A stretch of 64,000 bases of DNA from Rhynochetos jubatus (taxonomy: Eukaryota; Chordata; Aves; Eurypygiformes; Rhynochetidae), in NCBI GenBank assembly GCA_027574665.1, contig CM050659.1:19755001-19819000 (forward strand). The letters run 5' to 3'. Shown here piece after piece: positions 12,001 to 26,358 of the stretch (its first letter is position 1; every line of letters starts with the position of its first letter). The position numbers were made by a program, and so were the translations under genes. The notes under the pieces are model-generated. The model was not told the DNA's origin. It ran no database searches and was given only the letters and a program-made list of their open reading frames with translations.

Positions 12001-15000
12001 GGAAGATGGTCTGCAGGTTTTCAGTACAGCCACAGCTGCATCCCTCTGCAGAGCTCTTCAGATCTGAGAGGAGCATGCTCACTGCACAACAGCTTTCACA
12101 TTTGGGGTGTCATAAGACTAAATACAAAACTGCAGTATTTGGTTGGCCAATAGCCATTAAAAACAAGAATAAGGAAAAACATAAATGAAAAAATGCGGCT
12201 TTCATGTAGGCTTCCTGGTTTATGTGTTATGTTATAAACAGATAGTCTGGTGCGGGTTTGCCTGTATTCTCTGTGGCAATTAAAAATACAGTAACTGCCT
12301 ATAAACACAGTGGGATGCTTGAAGGAGGAGCAGAGCTGTGGGTAGCTTCAGCTTCTGCTTTGCTTATGAACTGTAGTGATGCCATGTCCTCAGAAGGTGC
12401 TGTGTCGCATGGAGCACAGCCCCCAGAGCAGAGCGTGCCGCTGCTGCCTTCTCCGGGGGTTGGGCCATGGTGGTGTCCCAGCCCTATTGTACCCCCTGTG
12501 CGGGGCAGAGGAGGTTCAGCTGAGGCTCCGAGAGCATACCCAATATGTACAGTGCTGTGTAACATCACTCAGAAACTGGTACAGCTCATTTTTGTGTTTC
12601 CAATGAACTAGAAACTTAAGATTTAGGACATTTCTTCATTAGGTGCCCATGAGTATTGTTGGAACCAGGATCTATAGGAGAATGGCAGGTCACTTCTTTC
12701 CCGTCACATTCAGGAGAGTTTCAGCAGCTCACAGATCCATATGGGTGTGTGGGGAGGCAAGGGGAATTACTTAGGTCAGTCACCCTCAGAACTGTAGCCT
12801 AGCTACAGTAAGGTAAATAGAAGATGGGCATATGTCAAATGCAACAGCTGTATCTGCATTAAAGGACCTGCTCCTGCCAGCTGTAAAGCTAGGAAAGGGT
12901 CAGAGATGGATTGCAGAGAGAAGCAACATCTGGGGTAAATCTGCCCCACATATAGCACATTTCACACTTATCTGAGGAGAGACTTTCTAGTGTGCAAATA
13001 GTAATGTTTCTCCAAAGCCGTCATCCAGCCCTCATAAAGTGAGGCAGGTTCCAAATGACAGGAATTTAAGAGAGTATTAGTCATCCTGCAGAAAGACTGA
13101 GGTAATGGCACACAAAGCTTAAAAGTGTTCAAAAGACATTAAAGCACAGTTTTAAATGTATCTGATCAGTAATAATAATAATTAATACAGAATGTCTCAC
13201 CATAAGTGTGCAAGCTGCTGTATGTAGAAGACCGCTGCCAAGCAACTCCGGTTTCTTATGCCAGAGGCATATGAACCTGAAGCCACCATTAGAGTTTTTA
13301 TTTTTCTGTGATAGTAGCAATTACTCATTTCATGTTTTATGATAATTCATGGGATATAAATGTACACACCATTGCACACACATGCATCTGCTTATGATAT
13401 TTTGCATATTTTTCCTACAACGTTTGTGGTATGCTTTTAGGCAGTTACAGGCGTACTTATATGGCAACCTCTGCATTGCCATTAAAGTTAGAGAGAACCA
13501 AAATCTTTTCTCAGTTGTGCTGCTGCAATTATAGAGTCAACCATTACCCTGAACGTTATCCTGGAGACAATATTTAAATTGATACGATCTCTCTATGAGC
13601 ACAATGGTATTTGCTTTGAACTTCAAGTTAATAGGTAGCTGTAAAAGCACAATTTGCCGCATAGTTCGCCTGTCTTTGCAGCTTTTCAGTGCACAGAATT
13701 CGTGCACTGTGTTTGCCCTTAGAAAGCCCTCTGAGGGTCCCACTCATGCTTTAGCCTGTGTCCACATCATGTGAGCTGCATCTGCAGCTGACACTGTTAC
13801 CCTTGACAGTCTCGGTAGAGAAGTTGAGCCTGAGGACCATTAGAAAGAGCCTCTCGCTCCTGCCTTCAACGTACTTGGGAAGCAAAGGTGCACACTGATG
13901 CTTCTCGTGCCATACCTGGGCTGTGGGGAGAGGATTTGGTCTTCAATTAGCTGTGCTGGTATTTTTCAAAAACAACATTCACAAGAAGTCTTTTAGATAT
14001 TTGAGGGAAAAGAAGAGCTGGCTAGAATTTGCTCAACGTGTGATCTCCTGAGTTTTTTGTCCCACTGTATTTGTCCATTTTCCTATCCCTAATAGCTCTG
14101 GGAATCTTTTTCACCTCTTCTGAGCCCCTCACTAACACATCTCTCCCAGGTTTTAAGTATCAGTGTTGTATAGAAGTTGCTTTGTTACAGTCCTAGCATT
14201 CAATGTGGTTCTTTCTTCCCCATATAAAGGACAAACCCTTTCATCTTTGAAGACATTACCTTAATTTCTGCATCTGTCTCTCAAATAGCTTAATGCTTGA
14301 AACTCCGCTTCTAACCAAAGGCTTTCCTTAATTAGTTTCCAAGGCAACCATCTTGGCGACAATTCAGATGAACCAACTGCAGGGAGAGGAAGGAAACACA
14401 CTATCAAAATGAATAGTAATAGCACAATACCACTGTGCAAACAGGCGTTGTACATCACTAGAGACAGCATGATAGTTCTGGTGTCTCATAAGTTCATTTA
14501 CAAGGGAAGAAGTCCTAACTCAGTAAAAGAAAAGCTGCACAAGAGTTTGTCTTCCCCCCTCTCCCCCCAGCTGACTAAGCCAGGATTAATGGTTTTGGTG
14601 CGATATGAATCATGTGTCTGGGAGAGGATGAGAACCACTGGTGCTTATCAGGGCCCCTCATGCACCAAGATGTTCCCAAGTCTATTTCATAAATCACTGT
14701 TACACTACAGTGCAAATAGTGAGATTTTTGGTGTGGGGAGCCTCCCCACTGGGTTTTCTAGCCCAGATGCTGGTGGGGCAGCTTATAGACACTAGCAACT
14801 GATAGCTGCAGTCTGGCAGGAAGAAGTCCCTAAGTGTGATCCAGAACTATGATGCATTTGCTCTGGACTCTGTATGGGTTTGGATCAGGCCATAATGTGG
14901 CACAGTACCATCCCAGTGCACATTGCTCACTGCTTGTAATTATAATTCATATGTGATTCCTATCTGCTATCCCACCTTCATCCCAGTACAGTTCCATTGG

Positions 15001-15653
15001 CCTCTGTGGAGCAGGTTAAAGCTACTAGGGGTAGCCTGGGTTAAATTTCTAAAGAATCAGGCCCTATAAGTCATCAACAAAACCTCAAACACAAACATCC
15101 CACAGTATGCAAGATAGAAAACAACATAACCATTTAAGAGGAAGTTAATGTTTCCAGGCTTAAAAAAAGCCCATGTTACTAAATTAAATTTATTTGTGTC
15201 ACACCATCATCATGCATTTATAGGTATAACGGCATATGCACTACTGGAAGCTCATTCTTCCAAAATGTGTAATGAATAAAATTATCAACAATATATGTAG
15301 ACCCTTAAAAATACCCTCAGTACCTTCTGTTCTGAGAGAATGCATGTAAAGAATCAGAAAGGAAGAATATTGCTGTAAATTTATTGCCTCATATGAGTAA
15401 AACGGCCTCCCCTGCTGCATAGGCTAAGTCTAGTGAAAATAAATTAACTCTTCATAATCTCTTAGTTTATGCACCAAGTTATACGGGGACTATTGCAAAG
15501 CACTGGTTATAATGAAGGAAAATAAATCTTTCAAACTCCTTCAGAGCATTGAAAAGAGCAAATTGAATGCAATTCTAGTCAGAGTAAAATTCCATTTATA
15601 ACAAAAAATATAAGAAAAAGTAACCTTGTTTTTCCTAGAGGAGGTGGCACTGA

Positions 15654-15721
15654 TTTTTTTTTTTTCTCCTAATTTCATAGGGCATTTAAAAAGGAAAGGA
15701 AATGCTCAAAAAAAAAAAAAA
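15654..15721. repeat. Facing T12 and A14 homopolymer runs
   Basis: A run of 12 T (15654-15665) and a run of 14 A (15708-15721) are separated by 42 bases, so the transcript could fold into a 12-bp A:U stem. There is no adjacent retrogene or target-site duplication, so the A-run is not obviously a retroposon tail. Confidence 0.6.
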
Positions 15722-18700
15722 GAATGGCTGCTATTCAGTATTTTTCAGTCTGCTTGAAGGCAGTGCTCTGCAATACAAAACCCCTTCCAAAAGATTCTCG
15801 TGTGAGCACTGGGACTGAATTACTGCGACACTTCTGGGTTATATCCAAATAATAGTTTGAAGTGATCCTGACATGTACTAATGGTTTATATAAGCAGAAT
15901 TCCATATCCAAATATTCTTGTTCAGTTCCAGGGAGTAATACCAGGATTTTACTCTGACATGCTTATGGGAAGTATGGAGAAAATGGGAGATTTAAGTATT
16001 TTTAAAATGAAAACTGTGTGCCTCAGTTTACCCTTCCTCTCTTCCCCCAGTGGTTATACATCCTTTTATATTTTGAGCAGCTAACTCGGAAGCAGTTTCA
16101 TTTTCCCTGTGGGACATGAGAAGCAGCAATGTGAATTTGTTTATGTTTGTGATTGCAAGAGTTCTCCTAAGAGCGTTCAGCGTACAGTTTCACAGTACTG
16201 AAAGGCAGAAGGGACAGTTAGATGTCATGTCCTGTGTCACAGGGGCGAGGCACACGATGCAAACGTCACTGAGGAACTCCTTGTTAGTGATGTGAATATG
16301 GCTTCAAAACTGTATGACAATGCATTTGTGATTCCTGCGGGTTTGGGCAAGTAAGAATAAATTAAGATTACTGTTATTAATAGTCTTTGTGAAAGTGACT
16401 TTAGGTGTTGTGAAACTTAAGGAAGGATGCTAGTCTGGAAGTCAGTTTTGACAGTGCCTAGGCAATTAAAATATGATCTCCTTCCTAAAATGACCTGGGC
16501 GTGGAAGTCACTGCTGCAGAGTAACATATTTAATTAAGTCACTTCCCATAAACACAACTGCAAAACTGGATTTTGACTTTATTAATCTCACTCAGGAATC
16601 TAAAAATTCCCTAATTAAAAATTTCTATAATACATTTCTTCAAGGAAGCTCTCTGGGAATAAATCTCTTGAGACTATCTTGGCAAAATTAGGGGCAAAGG
16701 TCTCTGCAGTTGTGAGTATCCCTTTCATATGCTACAAAAAATTTTTGTTGTGATTGTATCAACCCTCCGTATCTGATCTTGTTTTTAGTGAAATAGCTTC
16801 AAGTGCTGAAGGGTAGCTTAAGTTTTGATTGATTTTGACATGCAGGTCTTTGTATTGAAGGACATGACTTGTGAGGAGAGATGCAGTTCTGAGAGAGAGA
16901 ACACTTCTCATCTGTCTAAACAAAGCAGAGATTTTGATATAAAGAAAAGTTTATTTAATGAATCTTATTTGGCTTAAAGAGTAAATAATTGTGATTATGA
17001 ATGTCAGTTACCAGGGATCATAAAACTCTTCATCTCAGTGTCCTCCGGGGTCTGATGTTTCGCAGTAGAATATGTCCTTTAACAATAACTGTGCCAACAG
17101 ATTAGTTAATCTGACAATAATGCTAAGTCACACCAAGGAAAATGAATTTAGGGAAACTGTTTCAGGGCATAGAAAATTCACAGAAGAATTAGTCATCACA
17201 CTGAAAAAAATTAGCAGAAAGTACCATGCCCTCAGAGCCTATGTTAAGGTTTGTAATTTTTTTTCCTAAGTAATTTCTAATGTAACCTTTACGCACAAAT
17301 TAAATGCATATTCCATTACACAATCTTCAATCAGCAAATGTCAGATTAGTTATAGGAAAAGAAAGTTTAGCCATATGGAGCGAGAATGAAGTACAATACA
17401 GCTTTCAGATGTTGCATTTAATTACCCTCCAAGGACTAACTTACACAACCATCATCTATCTGGAGATGGCCTAAAAGTAAAATTTCATTCTTGATGTGAC
17501 TATCGTGAAGGAGAGAGACAAGGGCACGAGAAGGGGGCCAGAGAAGGAAAAACTTTAATAAAATGCTTCAGAGGCATCGCAGATCCCTACTTCCACCATG
17601 TACGTTTATGTCCTCTTTTAGGAGATTCCTGTTCTCTAGAAGATTGTGTCCCACGAGAGATACATTACAGAAGAGCCAAAAGCTGTTTGAAAAATGTTTT
17701 ATAACCCAAAGAAACGATCTTGGTACTATGCTATAGAGGGAAGTAGGATTTTGGTTATGAGGTGTAGTCACAAATGTATAAGGTGGCAGTTGCATGGAAG
17801 TTAAATTCTTAGGCCCATATACTGCACAAAAATACAAAATGCATCAGTTGGTACTGTGTGTGGATTTGTGACATTCCGTAAAGGACATGGAGCCTCTGAA
17901 ATGGTGGATGAATTAATCTCAACTATATATGCAGTTATTTTTATCTGCAACAAATAGTACGTGTGTGGATCTTCATCTTAATATTTAATACATTCTTCAT
18001 TTAATATTTAACTCAAATTTAATATAGTACTCATTCTTCATATAAATGAAATCATTGTTTACTGCATGTTTTACAGTATCACAATCCCTGGTGGCCAGAT
18101 TCCCATCCCATTAATACTAAGTGAAGAAATAAATTGCCTTCCTGCGTTTGTGCTACAATAACAATCACGATGTTTTGGCCCTTTGTGTGAGGAAAGCCAC
18201 TTCTATCCAGTGTGGAAATGGCTTTATTTTCGTGGAATTAAAGGCAGGACAATTATCCCTTGTTTGGCTGTGACAGACCACCACTAGCAGTGACCTGTCT
18301 TTTGCCACCGTGGGATTGCGGTTCCTTTGGAACCTTGTATGTTGGTGTGATAGAGACAAAATCATGACACAAAAAAAAGCTATTTTTTATAAATTTACTG
18401 AGGGAAGATCAAGCCTTGTCTAGTGTTTATAATCCTCAAAGAGAGCTTGCTCTTCCTGCAGGAGCATGTGTGTAGATTGGAAAACAGGGGACTGGGTTCT
18501 GCCAAGTTACAGTAAAATGGATCTACTGAGGTTACGAGGGATCTTATTTTTACTGTGGCATCTGGTTAGATGAGGAAAATCCTGTTCACATTTCAGAAGA
18601 CCTTTTATTTTCTGTTCTTCTATTTATCCTGCTCCTGTCTGGAAAATTTACATGGCAGGGGATGACCGGTGCAAAGTAAACACAGTGAGGAGTGATTATG

Positions 18701-19227
18701 TATGGCTGTCAAACGCTATTGCACCTTTGCTGGCAGGGTAACTCTGTGCAAGGTAAGTACATCGCCGTTAGCTGTGCCCTGAGCCCAGAGTTCGGCCGTG
18801 CGGTGGCTGCAAGCCCCATGGGCAGCTCCCCCACCGCAGCAAGGGTCTACAGCGTGGGAGGGAGGCCAGGGAGAGGACTTGAGTTTCCAGCTGAAGGGCT
18901 TCTTCAGTTTCTCCTTTTCTTGAATGGTAGAAACAGGGCTGAGATGCAGCACGTGGCAGATGCCACTCGATATAAACTAAACGTCAGTGCTAACATACTG
19001 ATAAAATCTTGTTGGGCCTTGACTTTGGCTTTTATTGAACTGTCTGCATTGTCACCCTGATACCGTCTTCCTCTGCTTTGTTTAGTGTGTCCTAAAGGCC
19101 AAATTAGCCAGTGCCACTGGTCCAATAGGGTGCTGCATCACAGGGCACAGCTTTTCCATCATTCAGTCCACTATCAGACAGGAGCTGTTCAGATCTGAGC
19201 AGTAACTCCATCCTCAGAAAAGAAATA

Positions 19228-19490
19228 GGATAGGACAAGGGGTAACAGGTTTAAATTGAAAGCAAATAGATTTAGATTGGATGTCAGGAAAAATTCTTCA
19301 CGCAGAGGGTGGTGAGGCATTGAAAGAGGTTTCCCAGAGAAGCTGTGGATGCCCCATCCCTGGAAGTGTCCAAGGCCAGGCTGGAGAAGGCTTTAAGCAA
19401 CCTGGTCTAGTGGAGGGTGTCCCTGCCCACGGGAACTGGATGGTCTTTAAGGTCCCTTCCAACCCAAACCATTCTGTGATTCTATGATGA
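19228..19490 (+). mobile_element. CR1 LINE 3' end, sense
   Basis: A 5'-truncated CR1 3' region. It begins at AGGATAGGACAAGGGGTAAC, passes through CAGAGGGTGGTGAGGCATTG and CCATCCCTGGAAGTGTCCAAGG, and ends in GGTCCCTTCCAACCCAAACC followed by ATTCTGTGATTCTATGATG. Compared with the copy at 7.3 kb it keeps the CCCCATCCCTGGAAG segment in a cleaner form. It sits in intron 4 about 1.1 kb before a second, longer CR1 in the same orientation. Confidence 0.93.
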
Positions 19491-20599
19491 TTCCATGAAA
19501 TGCTGTGAATAGGGATAGAAACTGGAAAACACTTGACCAGATACCCAGGGGAGAAGACACTGTGCTCTGCAGCAATTTAGGCTTGCCAGACGGTTGTTGC
19601 TGTGCTTGATAGCCATGCTGTTCCCACAAAGTGCAATCAACACTGATAGCTGATCCTGGTGATGCTGTTGAAATTTTTTTAGAGCTGAGTCCATTTATCT
19701 GTTTTGCTTGTTCACTACTGAAAAGAAAGTATCATGCCATCACTTCTGGCATTTGTACACCGCTCTGAAGGCAAAGGTGCCATAATTGTACTTCTACAGC
19801 AAGGTATAAAGGCACTGCTCAACTGGAGGTAGCTTACTCCTGCCCTCAGAAGCTTACACATATACTTAAAAATCAGGAGTAATGTGTGAAGTTAAATGTG
19901 GGCTTTTGGCAAAAGTGGAACCAAAATTATTGTATGAATAACCTCAACAAAGACAACAGCATCCTTTTTTACTCTGAGCGTATAGGAAATGTCATTTGTC
20001 TTGCTGTCTTTTTAAAACCTAGGAAAGAAGAGTTCTAGACTCAAACTGCCTCATTGTTCCCAGATATAGTTGAAATAGAAAGACACATTACAGCAGGTCA
20101 GATCTCTGCCTGTCATTCCATTTAAGTGGCATATTTCTGCCACTTGTCAGGTATGAAAAGCACAGTAAAAATCTTTAGACCTTCTTTGTGGCAATACTGC
20201 TTGTCAGCATACGCATTTTATGGAAAGATCTAATAGAGTCATAAAATATCAGGGGGTTGAGCTGTAGATGAGGCTGTCTGTACTTCTGTGATCTATTTTT
20301 TTTTTTTCTTTCTGTTTTCATTTGTAAGTAAAGGATGATAAATAACTTTGATTAAACAGACTAAACTGACCAGATGGCACCGGATTCAAACGAAGGGGAG
20401 ATAAGCTCCAGACAGGTATTAATTGGACATGGTAGTTTTCTTTTCACTGCTGCCAAAATCATGCTGCTTCTCTAGGTAAAAGTGCAGGCACATCCACTGA
20501 GCTTGTATTTTTCAATGGCTTTAAAATCAAAGCCCACAGAGGCAGTAAGGTGAATTTAAAAGTGACAGATCTGCTGGGCTTAGAGGATTGTGATCAGCA

Positions 20600-21602
20600 A
20601 TGCAGAGGCCAGCTGGAGGCTAGTTACTCGTTGGAGTACGCTAAGGGTACTGGGGCTAACACTGTTTAACCTCTCTATTAATGATCTGAAGGTTATGGGA
20701 TGGAGTGCACTCTCAGAGAGTTTGCAGATACCAAATTAGGAGTGTTTGATACAAGAGGTGGTTGTGCTGCAGTATTTGACAGCCTGGTGAAGTGGGCAGA
20801 CAGGAACCTCATGAAGTTCAGCAAAGGGAAATGCAAAGCCCCGCACTTGGGGAAGAACAACCCCATGCACCAGTACAGATTGGGTAGAGGCTTCCTGACT
20901 GGAAAGCAGCTCTGCAGAGGAGGATCTTGGGGGTCTGGCAGACAAGTTGAACACAAGCCAGCGCTGCGCTCTCACAGCAAAGAAGGCCAACAGCATCCTG
21001 GGCTGCATAGGATAGCATGGGCAGCAGGTCAACAGAGGTGATCCTTCCCCTTTACTCTGTACTGGTGAGGCTGCATCTGAAGTGTCAATGTATGGTTCTG
21101 GGCTCTAGTATAGGAAAGACATGGACATCCTGGAGCAAGTCCAGTGAAGGGCCCCTACGGCAATTAAGGGACTGGATCATCTGATGTAGCAGGAAAGGCT
21201 GAGAGAACTTGGGTTGCGTAGCCTGGAGAGGAGAAAGCTCAGGGGATATTAATAATTTCTACAAATACCTGATGGGAAAGAGTGAAGAAGGTGGAACCAG
21301 ACTCTTCTCAGAGAGTCTCACTGAGTTTCAGAGTCTCAGCAGTGCCCAGTGACAAGACAAAAAGCAAGGGAACAAACTGAAATGCAGGAAAGTCTGTTTA
21401 AGCATAAGAAAAATAATTTTTACTGCGAAGGTGGTCAGACACTGAAACAGGCTGCCCAAAGAGCTTGTGGAATCTCTGGGTTTGGCAATATTGAAAATCT
21501 GATTGGATGCAGTCCTGAGCCAGCTTGCTCTAGCTGCCCCTGCTTTGAGGGATTGGGATAGACAGTCTCTAGAGGCCCATGCCAGCCTCACCTGTTCTGT
21601 GT
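20600..21602 (+). mobile_element. CR1 LINE fragment with ORF2 C-terminal part, sense
   Basis: About 1 kb of CR1. The first half encodes the decayed C-terminal part of ORF2 reverse transcriptase in the + direction. Recognisable pieces are EFADTKLGVFDTRGGCAAVF, VKWADRNLMKFSKGKCKAPH and LGKNNPMHQYRLG, then KKANSILGC-like sequence after a frameshift. One D of the expected FADDTKLG is missing. After about 21040 come the CR1 segments matching LYSVLVRLHLKC, the GLRSLERRK-like end of ORF2 and the 3' untranslated region, ending near CCTGTTCTGTG at 21602. Frameshifts and stops make it inactive. The 5' boundary is approximate. Confidence 0.9.
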
Positions 21603-24600
21603 TTTCCTCCATCCATAACAGAAAAAGTCTTTCCCTATTATGAATCAGGCAAACCATTGATATTTTTAAAAGACAAAGTATGACTGCTCAGTCCCACCTA
21701 CCAAACTTGCACAAGCCTTCCATCGCTTCATTTCTTCTGAGCTCAGTCTTGTCTTTTGTTAACCCATTCTTTCCTGGCTTCTGGTCTGTTACTACTGCTC
21801 ACCTACACATTCTGTTCTTACTATTCTAGTTCCTTGTCAGCTCCTTGGAGAAATATTTCAGTGAAACCCCCAGATCTGTCTCCATCGCTACTGTTTAAAA
21901 TAGTTTCCCTGCCTTGACTTTCATCTAGGGGTTCACCTTGTAATGTTTCCTTCACCCTTAACTCCAACATTTAATTTCCATGGCCAAAAAACACAGATGC
22001 ACGTTCTAAATCAGGAACTACCTGTGGCTGTAATTTGAGTAGGGAGTAAGTCAAAAGGTAAAGGAGTAATTGTGAGGGTAGTATTAAAGATATTTTGCTT
22101 CCTCTTCACTGTCTCTCCTCTTAGGTGTTGTGTGGCCTTTGAACTACATCATGAGAGAATTATTATTATTGCTTTATAAATATCATGATGCTTCATAGCA
22201 ATTTAATATTAGCCAGTTAATCTCTATAATGCTATCTTCCAAAACTCTTAGAAAAATGTAAAAGCTAAGGCAACTGCCAACTTGGAGTTGCCTATTTGTT
22301 ATCACGATGACTGATGCACTAGGAACCAAGTTGTCTTTGTGCTTTCATTTAAAAAATAACTTCCCCAGGCAAATGGAAAACTAAAATTGGCAATTCTGAC
22401 TTATTTTCTCAAATCTGGCATATAGGTCTGTACTTCCAGTAAGCCTGGTGCTGGCCAGCAGATTTGACTTTCATTTTAAAACCAGATACATTTTAATTAT
22501 GTTCCCTCTACATTTTCTCTTAATTAATTGGAAATATCTGAAGAGTTAATTAAAAACACAAACTTTATTTGATTCTGTATCAAACCTGACATTATGATCT
22601 TTTTATCTACAAGGCAAGAATTATGTGGGATCAGAAGTCTGAATTATTCATGATAGTTTCCAGCTATTTTTTTTTCCCTCCTCCTTTGTTCAGTATAAAA
22701 TCTTATAAGCTTTTCTTTCAGTCAAGGTGAAAGCAATATTAAGTCTCGGAAGTGAAACTTAGCAAAGACATGTAGCTCTGTGAAATCCTTGTCCTGTAAT
22801 CCTGGCTTTCTATTCACCACCACTCTTCAATATCCCACTTTCTATATAAGCTTCACAATATAAAAGCAGTTGATGAGATTTATTTGTTATACTCCTGTTT
22901 TCCTTCTTCATAAAAAAGCTTTATCCATCCCGTTGCTCCCCAAGGAGTAACGCTGATGTCTGTGGTTGTTTCTGCTGGGTTTGCTAATCCAGCAGCTCCA
23001 TTCAAGATGCTGGACAGTTGGTGGAGGGTGGAAAGTGATGGAGGAGAGCTGTGCTTGTTAAAATTTAGGACAGTGTGCATAGTGAATTTTAAAACCATTG
23101 TTAATATCTAGTTAAATAATTATGAACTAACTAGGTTGATAGTGTGAGTAGAAATACTGGCAGGTCACTTCTGAAAGATGCTTTATGAATTGAAGCTTGA
23201 CTGTAGTATGTTGGGCCTCTCTAAGGGACGAAACAGAATTATTTCTGGTCGTTTTGGAGACATGACAACAGATGAGATGGAAGTTGAGTCTGATCTATGC
23301 TAATGAGTCCTACATTTCCTCTTTGCAGTATTGCTCCTGATGTCTGTAGCAGCTCCATGTATGTTTTCCTTATGGCCTCTGACTTCATCTGTGGTGGTAT
23401 TTTTCTCTGAAATAAACACATTCCAGGATAGAAATGTAAATTCTTTTTTATTTGTTATTAAGGTTGAAAGGACAGAGAGTATTGTCGTTGTTAAACAAGT
23501 TCTTTGTCTCCAACCTTTTAAAAGTAAATCGCTGCCTGTAAGGTGAAATTAAAACATACAGAGAATTCAGTATGCAAATAGCATGCACACCAGATGATCT
23601 GAAGAAAGGCTGCACATTTCCATAGAAAACAAATGTGAGTGTAGGAAAGCAGATGCTTTCTACCAACAGAGTGTACATACAGTTCTCAGGAGGACCTGAA
23701 CAGCAATTTATTTTCAGACTGCTGGAAGTATGCAAATTCCTACAGAATTAAATGTGAATTTAAAAGAAATGGCATCTATTAAGGACAAGACAACCCAAAG
23801 AGGCAATTGGGAACTTAATAATTTAATCAGGAACTTTAACAGGCTCAGCAGTATATCTAAAGTCAGTGACTCAAATGTCATCTGTTTTTAGCAAAGACGT
23901 AAGTGGTCATGTTGAAAAGATGTCTTTTAGAATATGGCGTTTGGAGCGTTTATCTGTGACCATGGAAAAGTACGTTAGTATGGTTTGTATAGATTTTCAG
24001 ATGATTCTCCATCAAAAAGCATCATCTGTTCACTTGAGCTGCTATAGGATGTAGTCAGTGATACCTGTGGTGTATCACCAGCATTACGTTTGCTATTTTT
24101 ATCTTGTATTATTTCAAGTCGGGGTAAGTTTGATTCTGTCCTGACACACACATAATCACCACAATTATTAATTACATTCTGACTGCTGGACATCGCTCCC
24201 CCTGATGGCTGTGGGACCGGATGGATGTTACTGAGTTTATGGTCTGAAGGCAAGGGAATAGCGCTAAGTGCCATGGCATAATCTTGCCCAGGGGGTATTG
24301 CTGGTGAGCCAGCTGTAGAGACATGGGAACTCTGGTTCATTCATATATGACAAGGCGAGGCCAGAGTTCTCATGGCAAAAAACCCCTGTACGACCCGGAG
24401 CTACCGAGCCCCGCGGTGCTGGTACAGTCTCACAAACACAGTGAGTGCCTGGGCTGTGTCACCCACCTCTCACACATGCTACAAACAAGGAACAAAGTAA
24501 ACAGATACAGCGTTACATCATTTCAGAGCCGAAATACTTGAGCCGATAACTAAAACTGAACTGGTCAGCAGGGGAGGCACTGTGATCACAAGGGGGAGTT

Positions 24601-24841
24601 TGCCAGGTAAGATCATCTCCACGCGCGGAGTCTTCTCAGCCGTGCGAGTTACTCCGTGTACTCTACCCCTGTGTTTTAAAAACACAAATGTCTGCATTGT
24701 GTCTGTGAAGTCAGAGGTCTGTAATACTCACGCTGCCAATGGATTGGGCGTAGAGGATTACCAAAATATACATTGGCTGTTTTACACTAGTTAAAAGTCA
24801 CCCTTTTACAACTGATTCATGTAATTTTTTTCTTCTCACAG

Positions 24842-24895
24842 GTTGTAATCCTTGGCAAACATTCTAGAGGCTATCACTACATGTTAGCTAACCTG
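24842..24895 (+). CDS. GRIA3: GRIA3 exon 5: amino-terminal domain segment
   Basis: A 54-bp microexon of 18 codons, VVILGKHSRGYHYMLANL, in phase 0 at both ends. It is identical to the human GRIA3 segment as I recall it. The acceptor is CTTCTCACAG and the donor CTG/gtaaga. It encodes a short strand-helix connection in the amino-terminal domain. Because it is in phase with both neighbours, skipping it would keep the frame, but nothing in the sequence shows that this happens. It is separated by 15.8 kb from exon 4 and only 1.5 kb from exon 6. Confidence 0.97.
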
Positions 24896-26358
24896 GTAAG
24901 AGCTTTCCTTCCTTACAAGTGTAGCTGAGGTTTAGAGGGTAATATATTCTGTTCAGGTTGTGTCAACTTTAATCAGCAAAAGAGGAAATCCATGAATGAG
25001 TTCTTGCATTTTGAGAAATTACTTCAGAAAATACTAGAACTGGTATACTGTAATCATTTGTATTCAATTGTGGTCTTTCTTTTGTCTAAGCAGCTCATAT
25101 CCTCTACTAATTTTAAAATAATGATTTAATTATATGTTTTCCAATAGTTTGTAGCCTCATAAATACGATATGTGATAACCATAATCTTCTGTGTAACATA
25201 TTGAAATCTAAGCGCTCCAGGAAAAATAATTTGTGTATAAAATAAGTGGAAAAAAGCTGCAAAATAGACCAATTCCATCAACTAGTCATATGTTTAGCTG
25301 TTCTTTTGTATTTTAGAGTGTAGGGTATTGCCTGTGTATGTGTTGACCTGCCAGGACAAGACAGTAATTTTTATCTGTATCAGAGCTTCTTATGGATTCT
25401 AGAATTGACTTTCAGGGACGTTTATGATGCCTTTGAAACACCATCTGCTAGAGTTCCTTAGAAAAAATGTTACATTGTAATTGATCCTGCAGCAAGACTA
25501 ATTTTTGGGTTCTGTGTGTACTGTGAGTGGAAAAACGCTTCTGCAAAGCTCACACTTTTAAGCTAGCAATCCCATTTAGTAGAAGATTCTGTGTATTCAT
25601 GTTTTGGTGTGATTAAAGCATAAAAGACAAATTTAAAAATACCCTTATTAAAGTACTCTATGACTTTAAGATGTGTCTTTTTGCATTGTAAGAGCTAGTC
25701 ATGATCCCACTGATCAGCGTGTGCATAGAAATACACGGGTTCTTATTCTGGGTTACCTTTTAGCGTGTGTAACCATTGACGTTCAGATAAACATGACTGC
25801 AATCAAGTCATACTAATCAAAAAGACACCGATTTACTGCCTCGGGTATAAATAACAACAGAGTGGGAGAGAATCATACCATCCTGTTTGCAAGTGAAATG
25901 CTAAGTAGCGCTGTGACGGAGAACTGCCTGGCAAGGAGGTGTGCGCTTTGCCTCCGCAGGACAATACGGGTGTTTACTGGCTTTCTGCTCCCAGCACTGA
26001 ACCTTTGTGCACACTTTGCTAAGGTCTTTGACCAGTTTTCACCATGTAGAAGAGAAAAGAGGAAATAGTACTTCACATTTCCCCGCTGTTTTCTCTCTGA
26101 GCAGTGAATATTACGTACCACGTCGCCACAACACCGCGGGGCAGCTTTCTATCGCAAAGGTCTGAACAAGAAGATGTTTTAAATTCTATTCTATGCCACT
26201 ATCACAATCCCAGCTGTGATAGTAATTGTCTCCTTGGTAGAATATTTTTAGCTAATCAATCTGTTTCTTCTGTGCTGTGCTTGTAGCAGGTAAAACTGAG
26301 CTAAAGAAAAGGGACTTTGGATGGCAATGATTCTTGTGTTCTACATGTGTCCTCCCAG
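24896..26358 (+). other. GRIA3: GRIA3 intron 5
   Basis: A short AT-rich intron (1463 bp) ending at TGTCCTCCCAG. I see no repeat, RNA gene or second coding region in it. Confidence 0.92.

Noticed and set aside
20700..21041. A 113-codon + strand open frame that looks protein-like
   Set aside because: It is the decayed end of CR1 reverse transcriptase, so it is recorded as a mobile element and not as a host gene.
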